A DNA stretch of 11,183 bases from Pararhodospirillum photometricum DSM 122 (lineage in GTDB: Bacteria; Pseudomonadota; Alphaproteobacteria; Rhodospirillales; Rhodospirillaceae): positions 2,109,537 to 2,120,719 of the forward strand of contig NC_017059.1 in the NCBI RefSeq assembly GCF_000284415.1. Direction: 5' to 3'. This document shows positions 6,125 through 11,183 of the stretch, piece after piece. The position numbers and the translations under genes are program-made. Position 1 is the first letter of the stretch. Each line of letters opens with the position of its first letter. Below the pieces are notes generated by a model that ran no database searches, was not told where the DNA came from, and worked only from the letters and a program-made list of their open reading frames with translations.

Positions 6125-6559
6125 TCAGTGGCGCCCCGCCTTGCGCCGACGGTTCCATTCGGCGATGGCGCCATCCGGCATTGGCTCCGGGCTGCTCATT
6201 GCAAATCGAAAATCCCCGTCGCCCATCGACGCAGCTTCCGGTGGGGGCGTCGGGGCGCCCATGGCTTTGAGCGCGGCCACGTCGGCCATCACCTGGGCCA
6301 CTTCGGCGGGCGCAACGCTCTTCGCGTCCAGGCGCTTCTCGAGGTGCCGCGCCGCGAAGTAAAAGGCAGCCACACCCCCAAGAAGGCCGGTCAACCACTC
6401 GGGCACCAGGGCGTAGACCCGCATGGCCTCCGCGAAGCCGATCGGGTCCAAGGGCGCCCAGGCCATCACCGCCAGCACCCCGAAAGCCATAAAGGGGCGC
6501 GGCAAGCGGTTCAGCGCAAGCCCGCCCGCGCCCGCCCGGCGCCGGCCGCGGCGCCACAA
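6125..6559 (-). CDS. 3-TM holin-like protein (GTA holin family), orphan and N-terminally short
   Basis: The frame encodes up to 144 residues. From about residue 17 it reads like the membrane part of the 3-TM holins used by gene transfer agents and related phages: NRLPRPFMAFGVLAVMAW at 17-34, DPIGFAEAMRVYALVPEWL at 38-56, and GLLGGVAAFYFAARHLEKR at 58-76. A polar tail ends in IAEWNRRRKAGRH. Such holins form inner-membrane lesions that let lysis enzymes out. Family members usually have several dozen residues before the RPF motif; here a stop at 6572-6574 limits the frame and the first 16 residues are low-complexity G/R/A. The only starts are TTG 6559 and ATG 6490, neither with a convincing ribosome-binding site. 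No endolysin, terminase or other phage gene is nearby. It is most likely a phage or GTA remnant. The 5' end lies antisense to the TonB-like gene. Confidence 0.6.
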   Translation of the reverse strand: MWRRGRRRAGAGGLALNRLPRPFMAFGVLAVMAWAPLDPIGFAEAMRVYALVPEWLTGLLGGVAAFYFAARHLEKRLDAKSVAPAEVAQVMADVAALKAMGAPTPPPEAASMGDGDFRFAMSSPEPMPDGAIAEWNRRRKAGRH

Positions 6560-6956
6560 GCCCCGCAGACCTCACCGGCCCCGGCAACCGAAAACACCGG
6601 ACCCGCCGCCCCCGGCCCCTCGGGTCCCACGGGCGAGGGGCCGCCAGCCCCCGGGGAACGCCCCGGCCCCGGCCCCGACCCCGCCCCCGACCCCGGCGGT
6701 GATCGAGTGCCGCAAACCCAGCTATCCCGCCGCCGCTCGTCGGGCGGGGGAGAGTGGGGTGGTGGTCCTGGCCTTGCTGATCGACACGGCGGGGGCGGTC
6801 ATTGACCAGCGCGTCGAGCGCTCCAGTGGTTTCCCGCGCCTTGATGCCGCGGCCCTGGAGGCTCTGGGGCGCTGCCGCTTTCAGCCGGCCACCCTGGACG
6901 GCCGGCGCGAACCGACGTGGGCACGCCTGCGTTATGTGTGGAAACTGGAGGATTAG
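6423..6956 (+). CDS. tonB: TonB-like protein: C-terminal domain and linker only, 5' end apparently lost
   Basis: TonB spans the periplasm and transmits ExbB/ExbD energy to outer-membrane transporters. The last 85 residues are a TonB C-terminal domain: KPSYPAAARRAGESG (the YP motif), VVVLALLIDTAGAVIDQRV, ERSSGFPRLDAAALEAL and a WKLED ending. A proline-rich linker precedes it (NAPAPAPTPPPTP). The membrane anchor that TonB needs at its N-terminus is absent: the first 30 or so codons (6423 to about 6512) are just the antisense of the holin gene, and ATG 6423 has no ribosome-binding site. Homology probably begins near 6516. The upstream linker also reads more naturally in the frame one base behind (PAPAAAPQAPQTSPAPAT), hinting at a frameshift near 6660-6710. 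It is probably a pseudogene or a truncated product; its stop lies 2 nt before exbB. Confidence 0.65.
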   Translation: MASAKPIGSKGAQAITASTPKAIKGRGKRFSASPPAPARRRPRRHKPRRPHRPRQPKTPDPPPPAPRVPRARGRQPPGNAPAPAPTPPPTPAVIECRKPSYPAAARRAGESGVVVLALLIDTAGAVIDQRVERSSGFPRLDAAALEALGRCRFQPATLDGRREPTWARLRYVWKLED

Positions 6957-6958
6957 AC

Positions 6959-7741
6959 ATGTGTCGCGTCTCGTGGCGGAGGCTCCTTCGCGGGGGAGGA
7001 GCCTTGGGGATCGCGCTGATCGGGGGGGGGAGTCCGGCCTGGGCCGAGCCGCTCGTGCCCCTGGCGGACCCACTCCCTCCCGCCCCTCCGGCCGAACGCT
7101 TGGCCGCGCTTTGGGTCCAGGGCGACGGGGTGGCCCTGGGCACCTTGATCGTGCTGCTGGCGATGTCGGTGGCGAGTTGGTCCGTCATCGTTGTGCGCAC
7201 ACTGGGCGGAATCCAGCAGGCCCGGCAGGCAGGGCGGGTCGCCCGCTTCTGGGCAGGGGGCGGGCTTGCGGCCCTGGTGCCAGGCTCCCCCCAGGCCGCC
7301 TTGGTCGAAGCCGCCCAGGAGGCCGACGCCTTGTTCCGCGCGGGCCAGGTCACGGGGGTCGATCGCCACACCTGGCTGGGCCTCGCGCTTCATCGCGTGA
7401 TCGCCGAAACCCAAAGCCGGGTGCAAGAAGGGCAGACCCTCCTCGCCACCGTGGGGGCCACGGCGCCTTTTGTCGGGCTGTTTGGCACGGTGTGGAGCAT
7501 TCATCGGGCCCTGACCGCCTTGGGAGGCACCGTCCCGGCCTCCCTGGAGACGGTGGCGGGGCCGGTGGGCGAGGCCTTGATCATGACGGCCCTTGGCCTC
7601 CTGGTCGCGGTCCCGGCGGTGCTGGCCTACAATGCCCTGATCCGCTCGGGCAAAAACACGATCGACCCCTTGCGTCTGTTCGCCGCCGATATCGAGAGCG
7701 CTCTTTTGTCCGGGCGATGGCCCGGGGCGGGCAGGCCATGA
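6959..7741 (+). CDS. exbB: ExbB, TonB-system proton-channel subunit with signal peptide
   Basis: The 260-residue ExbB-type protein forms, with ExbD, the inner-membrane proton-driven motor for TonB. Residues 1-29 look like a signal peptide (RRLL, a hydrophobic core GALGIALIGGG, cleavage after AWA), a form found in several alphaproteobacteria. TM1 is at about 58-79, TM2 at 160-180 with LLATVGATAPFVGLFGTVW, and TM3 at 204-226 with GEALIMTALGLLVAVPAV. Glu205, Thr210 and Thr177 correspond to the functional E. coli residues Glu176, Thr181 and Thr148. The cytoplasmic loop at 82-150 is complete. I chose ATG 6959 because GGAGG lies 7 nt upstream and it opens the signal peptide; the frame is open to 6917. 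It follows tonB by 2 nt and overlaps exbD1 by ATGA. It looks functional although its tonB is not. Confidence 0.93.
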   Translation: MCRVSWRRLLRGGGALGIALIGGGSPAWAEPLVPLADPLPPAPPAERLAALWVQGDGVALGTLIVLLAMSVASWSVIVVRTLGGIQQARQAGRVARFWAGGGLAALVPGSPQAALVEAAQEADALFRAGQVTGVDRHTWLGLALHRVIAETQSRVQEGQTLLATVGATAPFVGLFGTVWSIHRALTALGGTVPASLETVAGPVGEALIMTALGLLVAVPAVLAYNALIRSGKNTIDPLRLFAADIESALLSGRWPGAGRP

Positions 7742-8157
7742 TCGACGAGCCGGTCCATGACGCCCCCGAGCCCATCGCCACCTTAAACACCACGCCCCTG
7801 GTGGACGTGATGCTGGTCTTGCTCATCATCTTCCTGATCACCGTACCGGTGGTCGCGACCCAGGCCCCCGTGCGTCTGCCCCACGCGACCGCAAGCCCGG
7901 TCGAGGAGGCCAGGGACAGCGTTAGCGTGGTGGTGCATCGGGACGGGCGGGTCAGCGTGGCGGGAGCCGAGGTGGCGGGGCCGGCCCTGAGTGCCGCCCT
8001 CCAGGAGGTGGCGGGGCGCCAACCGGTGCCCCCGGTTCATGTGCGCGCCGACGCCGAGGTCCCCTATGCGGCGGTGGGCCGGGTGCTGGCCGCCTGCCGA
8101 CGCGCCGGCCTCAGCCGGATTGGCTTCATCACCCAGCCCGCGGAGCCCGGCGCATGA
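7738..8157 (+). CDS. exbD: ExbD, TonB-system proton-channel subunit, first copy
   Basis: A 139-residue ExbD/TolR-family protein: a short cytoplasmic tail, one membrane helix (about 21-40, LVDVMLVLLIIFLITVPVVA) and a periplasmic domain. LNTTPLVDVMLVLL carries the essential membrane aspartate, here Asp23 (Asp25 in E. coli), which is thought to shuttle protons inside the ExbB pentamer. The periplasmic part includes VVHRDGRVSVAG and VHVRADAEVPYAAVGRVLAACRRAG, typical of the family. It starts at ATG 7738, overlapping the exbB stop as ATGA, so translation is likely coupled. The next gene also overlaps by ATGA. Two exbD genes after one exbB is a known arrangement for specialised TonB systems. Confidence 0.93.
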   Translation: MIDEPVHDAPEPIATLNTTPLVDVMLVLLIIFLITVPVVATQAPVRLPHATASPVEEARDSVSVVVHRDGRVSVAGAEVAGPALSAALQEVAGRQPVPPVHVRADAEVPYAAVGRVLAACRRAGLSRIGFITQPAEPGA

Positions 8158-8684
8158 CTCCTGACCTGTTCGAGGGCGACCCCGACCCCAGGCCCCTCGG
8201 CGAGATGAACACCACGCCGCTGATCGACGTCTTGCTGGTGTTGCTGATCATGATCATCGTCACCCTCCCGGTCCTGCCGCACCTGACCCCACTGGGGCTT
8301 CGGGCCGCGCCCGGCGCCAGCGCGTCCGATGCGGTCCGGGTGTGGGTGGATGAGACGGGCACGGTGTTCTGGCAGGGGGAGGCCCTCCCCGACCGGGCCA
8401 GTTTGGACGCCCACCTCGCCGCCCTGGTGGCCCAGCCCCATCCGCCCCCGCTTCATTTTGATGCCGATGGCCGGGGAGCGTTTGCGCCGGTCATGGCGGT
8501 TCTGGCCGCCGTCCAGCGCCACGGCGTGCCGTCTTTTGCCGTGACCGGCACCGAGCGGTTTCTGGACCGGGGAGGGAGACGCCCGGCCCCCCCCCAGGAG
8601 CCAGGGGCGATCACCCCTGGGAGGTCTCCCGCGGCTCTTCGGTCAAGCTCCGGGCCTCGGGCCGACCGTGACGGAGTTCCTTGA
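8154..8684 (+). CDS. exbD: ExbD, TonB-system proton-channel subunit, second copy with unusual C-terminal tail
   Basis: A 176-residue ExbD/TolR-family protein. MNTTPLIDVLLVLLIMIIV at 18-36 holds the single membrane helix with the conserved Asp25. The periplasmic domain includes RVWVDETGTVFWQGEAL and APVMAVLAAVQRHGVPSFAVTGTERF. The family normally ends near Phe136; here 40 more residues follow (RGGRRPAPPQEPG and onwards), rich in Pro, Arg and Ser and without family resemblance. This tail runs through a nested hairpin and overlaps the convergent trmJ gene by 74 nt (8611-8684), so the native stop may have been lost. It starts at ATG 8154, overlapping the exbD1 stop. It differs clearly from exbD1 in sequence, so the two may form a heteromeric stator. 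Confidence 0.88.
   Translation: MTPDLFEGDPDPRPLGEMNTTPLIDVLLVLLIMIIVTLPVLPHLTPLGLRAAPGASASDAVRVWVDETGTVFWQGEALPDRASLDAHLAALVAQPHPPPLHFDADGRGAFAPVMAVLAAVQRHGVPSFAVTGTERFLDRGGRRPAPPQEPGAITPGRSPAALRSSSGPRADRDGVP
8574..8630. terminator. Nested hairpin at the exbD2/trmJ convergent ends
   Basis: An outer stem GGGAGAC (8574-8580) with GTCTCCC (8624-8630) encloses an inner perfect stem CCAGGGG (8601-8607) with CCCCTGG (8614-8620). It straddles the trmJ stop codon (8611-8613) and lies in the exbD2 tail. Its position suggests a bidirectional transcript end, but neither side has a T-run, so a Rho-independent role is uncertain. Confidence 0.4.
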
Positions 8685-9426
8685 CGATGCCATGCAAGGT
8701 GCGGATCTCCTGCTCGGTCAGGGCGGCGCGCTCGAACAGGCCCCGGATATTGCGCACCATGCCCGGGCGTTTCTCGGCATTGCGCAAAAAGCCACAGGCA
8801 TCAAGTTCGCGCTCCAGGTGGGCAAAGAAGCCCAAGAGATCGGCCCGCGTCGCCGGGCGGGTGGCATTGACCACCAACTGCTCGGGGGGGGCGTCGCTGG
8901 CGGCCTGGAACCACTCGTAGCCCAAGAGGAGCACCGCCTGGGCCAGATTGAGCGAACAATAGGCCGGGTTGAGCGGCACCTCGATGACGGCATCGGCCAG
9001 GGCCACGTCGTCGTTGTTAAGACCGGTACGCTCGGGACCAAACAAGACACCCGCCGGCTCGGCCACGTCGGCAAAGGCCCGCAGGTGGGCCGCCGCCGTG
9101 CGCGGGGTTAGCACGCGCTTGATCATATCGCGCCGCCGCGCCGTGGTGGCGTAGACCCGGCGCAAGTCGGCAATCGCCGCCTCGACGGTCTCGAAAGGCT
9201 GGGCGTCGCGCAGCAAGGCATCGGCGCCCGAGGCGGCCGCCACGGCCTTTTCCGCCATCCAGTCCTCGCGCGGGGCGACAAGGCGCAGGCGGGTCAGGCC
9301 GCAGTTGAGCATGGCGCGGGCCACCATCCCGACGTTTTCCGCCAGTTGGGGCCGCACCAGCACGATGACGGGCGCGCGCTCAGGGTCGGCCATCACAGCC
9401 GCCCGGGTGTGGTCAGTTCCTGCCAC
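8611..9426 (-). CDS. trmJ: TrmJ-like tRNA (Cm32/Um32) 2'-O-methyltransferase, SpoU/TrmH family
   Basis: A 271-residue SPOUT (TrmH-class) enzyme; TrmJ methylates the ribose of C32 or U32 in the tRNA anticodon loop using SAM. The three family motifs are visible: motif 1 VRPQLAENVGMVARAMLNCGL (about 24-44), motif 2 LFGPERTGLNNDDVALAD (128-145, with Glu and Arg of the active site), and motif 3 VIEVPLNPAYCSLNLAQAVLLLGYE (147-171), which forms the SAM-binding knot. A helical C-terminal extension (about 195-255, including NAEKRPGMVRNIRGLFERAALTEQE) is characteristic of TrmJ rather than shorter TrmL or TrmH. I chose GTG 9426 because GAGGA lies five bases upstream; ATG 9393 is an alternative 11 codons in. 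It follows cimA by 20 nt, so the two are probably co-transcribed. Confidence 0.92.
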   Translation of the reverse strand: MAGTDHTRAAVMADPERAPVIVLVRPQLAENVGMVARAMLNCGLTRLRLVAPREDWMAEKAVAAASGADALLRDAQPFETVEAAIADLRRVYATTARRRDMIKRVLTPRTAAAHLRAFADVAEPAGVLFGPERTGLNNDDVALADAVIEVPLNPAYCSLNLAQAVLLLGYEWFQAASDAPPEQLVVNATRPATRADLLGFFAHLERELDACGFLRNAEKRPGMVRNIRGLFERAALTEQEIRTLHGIVKELRHGRPEARSLTEEPRETSQG

Positions 9427-9446
9427 GGGGTCCTCGTCTTACAAAC

Positions 9447-11045
9447 TCAGCCGGGATGGGGGACCTGACCGCTTTTGAACAAGCGGTAGGTCAGCGCATC
9501 TTGCAAGGCGTTGAAGCTGGCGTCGATGACGTTGGACGACACCCCCACGGTGGTCCAGCGGGTTCCCTCGGCATCGGCGCTTTCGATCATGACCCGGGTC
9601 AGGGCCGCCGTGGCCGCGTCGGGGGTCAGGATCCGCACCTTGTAATCCACCAAACGCAGGTCGGCCAGCACCGGATAGACCGGCACCAACACCTTGCGCA
9701 AGGCGGCGTCCAGGGCATTGACCGGGCCGTTGCCCTCGGCCACCACCATGTGGCGCTCGCCTTGGATGTCCATTTTGACCGTGGCTTCCGAGAGGGTGAT
9801 CAACTCGCCGCGCGCGTTCCAGCGCCGTTCGTCGATGACCCGAAAGCTGGTCAGGCGAAAGTACTCGGGCACCTCGGCCAACTCGCGCCGGGCCAGCAAC
9901 TCGAAGCTAGCCTCGGCGCCATCGAAGGCGAAGCCCTGCGCCTCCAGGCGTTTGATGGTCTCCAGCAGGCTGCCGATCCGGGGATCGCTGGCCTCCATGT
10001 CGAGGCCAATCTCGCGAAAGCGCGCCATCACGTTGGAGCGGCCGGCCTGATTAGAGACCAGGATCTGGCGCGTGTTCCCCACCGACTCGGGGGTGACGTG
10101 TTCGTAACAGCGCGGATCGCGCTCCACCGCCGACACGTGCAAGCCGCCCTTGTGGGCAAAGGCGCTGTCGCCCACGTAAGGGGCGCGGCGGTCCGGGGCG
10201 CGATTGAGGCGCTCGTCGAGCAGGCGCGAAACGTGCTTGAGCCGGGTCAGGTCGTGGCTCGACAGGCCGGTCTCGAAGCCCATCTTAAGCATCAGGCTGG
10301 GGATGATGCTGATCAGGTTGGCGTTGCCGCAGCGCTCGCCCAGGCCATTCAAGGTGCCCTGGATCTGGCGCACCCCCGCTTGCACCGCCGCCAGCGAATT
10401 GGCCACCGCGTTTTCCGTGTCGTTGTGGCAGTGGATACCCAGGCGGTCGCCGGGCAACTGCCGGGTGATGGCGGTCACGATGGCCTCGACCTCGCTGGGC
10501 AAGGTGCCGCCATTGGTATCGCACAGCACCACCCAACGGGCGCCCGCATCGAGCGCCGTGCGCAGGCAGGACACAGCATACTCAGGGTTGCTCTTGTAGC
10601 CGTCGAAAAAGTGCTCGGCATCAAACACCGCCTGATCGACCCGCTGGGCGGTGAGGGCGATGGAGTCAGCGATCATGCGCAGGTTTTCGTCCAGTTCCAC
10701 GCCCAGGGCAACGCGACACTGGAAATCCCAGGTCTTGCCCACCAGCGTGACCACCGGGGCGCCGCTGCTCAACAGGGTTTGCAAGGCCGGGTCGTTGTCG
10801 GCGCTGCGCCCGGCCCGCCGGGTCATGCCAAAGGCCGCCAGCCGGCCCCGGACCATGTGGGGAGCACGGGCAAAGAAGGCGTCGTCGGTATCGTTGGCCC
10901 CGGGCCAGCCGCCTTCAATGTAGTCAATCCCCAGTCCGTCCAGCTCCCGGGCGATCGCAATCTTGTCGGCCGCCGAAAAATCCACGCCCTGAGTCTGCGC
11001 GCCGTCGCGCAGGGTGCTGTCGTACAGGTAGACGCGCTTGCTCAT
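9447..11045 (-). CDS. cimA: (R)-citramalate synthase
   Basis: The 532-residue enzyme condenses acetyl-CoA and pyruvate to (R)-citramalate, giving a threonine-independent route to 2-oxobutyrate and isoleucine. The start MSKRVYLYDSTLRDGAQTQGV is the DRE-TIM signature of the family (RDGAQTQG at 13-20, with metal ligand Asp14). The TIM barrel continues to about 270 with VLCDTNGG at 173-180 and GIHCHNDTENAVAN at 203-216, where His205 and His207 are metal ligands, followed by GERCGNANL. AHKGGLHVSAV at 298-308 lies in the subdomain, and residues from about 390 form the LeuA-type allosteric domain (EGNGPVNALDAALR), the expected site of isoleucine feedback. Length and motifs favour CimA over LeuA. The frame extends 27 codons upstream, but homology begins at ATG 11045; its ribosome-binding site is poor. 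Confidence 0.95.
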   Translation of the reverse strand: MSKRVYLYDSTLRDGAQTQGVDFSAADKIAIARELDGLGIDYIEGGWPGANDTDDAFFARAPHMVRGRLAAFGMTRRAGRSADNDPALQTLLSSGAPVVTLVGKTWDFQCRVALGVELDENLRMIADSIALTAQRVDQAVFDAEHFFDGYKSNPEYAVSCLRTALDAGARWVVLCDTNGGTLPSEVEAIVTAITRQLPGDRLGIHCHNDTENAVANSLAAVQAGVRQIQGTLNGLGERCGNANLISIIPSLMLKMGFETGLSSHDLTRLKHVSRLLDERLNRAPDRRAPYVGDSAFAHKGGLHVSAVERDPRCYEHVTPESVGNTRQILVSNQAGRSNVMARFREIGLDMEASDPRIGSLLETIKRLEAQGFAFDGAEASFELLARRELAEVPEYFRLTSFRVIDERRWNARGELITLSEATVKMDIQGERHMVVAEGNGPVNALDAALRKVLVPVYPVLADLRLVDYKVRILTPDAATAALTRVMIESADAEGTRWTTVGVSSNVIDASFNALQDALTYRLFKSGQVPHPG

Positions 11046-11095
11046 CCATCTGGGTCCGGTACCGGGGGGAGTAAATCCCGTCATGAGGAAACCAG

Positions 11096-11145
11096 GGAGG
11101 ATGCCTCCTTTGGCTCCCTCCCTCAAGTGAAAGTGCGGGAGGGAG
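11096..11145 (-). promoter_or_regulatory. Overlapping hairpins in the cimA leader
   Basis: CTCCCTCCC (11114-11122) pairs with GGGAGGGAG (11137-11145) around a 14-nt loop. Just nearer to cimA, GGAGG (11096-11100) pairs with CCTCC (11104-11108), or could instead pair with part of the large stem, so alternative folds exist. No leader peptide rich in Ile, Leu or Val codons and no T-run were found, so control of cimA by attenuation is only a possibility. Confidence 0.3.
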
Positions 11146-11155
11146 GAAAAGGGCA

Positions 11156-11183
11156 GGCTGGGGAGGCGGGCCTCCCCAGACCC
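11156..11183 (+). repeat. Palindromic dispersed repeat, copy 3, cut by the window edge
   Basis: These 28 nt are identical to 2391-2418, with the palindrome at 11158-11179. The flank GGAAAAGGGCA resembles the flank of copy 2 read on the minus strand. Read leftwards, the hairpin is followed by CCTGCCCTTTTCC, so this copy could terminate a leftward gene beyond the edge and insulate cimA. Confidence 0.85.

Noticed and set aside
5854..6174. Open frames overlapping tRNA-Pro and its upstream region on both strands
   Set aside because: They overlap a certain tRNA gene and show no protein-like features.
6084..7073. Long minus-strand open frame opposite tonB and the start of exbB
   Set aside because: Arg/Gly/Pro-rich composition with no motif; it is the antisense of well-supported genes, as is common in GC-rich DNA.
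1..11183. CRISPR array
   Set aside because: No regularly spaced repeat series is present; the three palindromic repeats are too few and too far apart.

Overview
The window looks like chromosomal DNA from a high-GC alphaproteobacterium. Three things point that way: an NDUFS4-type complex I accessory subunit, which among bacteria is largely alphaproteobacterial; a holin of the gene-transfer-agent type; and GC-rich codon use in every core gene. A Rhodospirillum-like member of the Rhodospirillales is my best guess, but this is inference, because no rRNA or species marker is present.

Layout. Positions 1-2295 (minus strand) hold the 5' part of glmS (glucosamine-6-phosphate synthase, running off the left edge) and, upstream of it, a THUMP-domain rRNA methyltransferase. 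Positions 2296-2549 are a divergent intergenic region carrying two head-to-head copies of a palindromic repeat; a third copy lies at the right edge. An EmrE-type SMR efflux gene follows (2550-2879, plus).

Positions 2880-5286 are accessory. They contain a MazE/MazF-type toxin-antitoxin pair (3113-3654, plus) with a perfect palindrome in its promoter region. Facing it is a strongly AT-rich gene (3712-5067, minus) for a 451-residue protein that appears to end in an ApeA-like HEPN domain with an R-x4-H motif. This gene is bracketed by 18-nt imperfect direct repeats, the left one starting at the stop codon of the toxin. The segment abuts the 3' side of tRNA-Arg(TCT) and looks like a small acquired island. 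The HEPN gene is the best candidate for something undescribed.

Positions 5287-5863 (minus) hold tRNA-Pro(TGG), the NDUFS4-like gene and tRNA-Arg(TCT). Positions 5864-6124 are non-coding, with a terminator-like hairpin.

Positions 6125-8684 hold a rearranged junction followed by a TonB energising operon. An orphan 3-TM holin (minus) overlaps the 5' end of a TonB-like gene (plus) that keeps its C-terminal domain and a proline-rich linker but has no membrane anchor. Intact exbB, exbD1 and exbD2 follow, each overlapping the previous gene by ATGA. Such an operon normally passes proton motive force to outer-membrane TonB-dependent transporters; with the TonB anchor missing, it probably serves another TonB or is decaying.

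Positions 8611-11045 (minus) carry cimA (citramalate synthase, isoleucine pathway) followed 20 nt later by trmJ (tRNA 2'-O-methyltransferase). trmJ runs convergently into exbD2, with a 74-nt overlap. The cimA leader contains G/C-rich hairpins and the third repeat copy.
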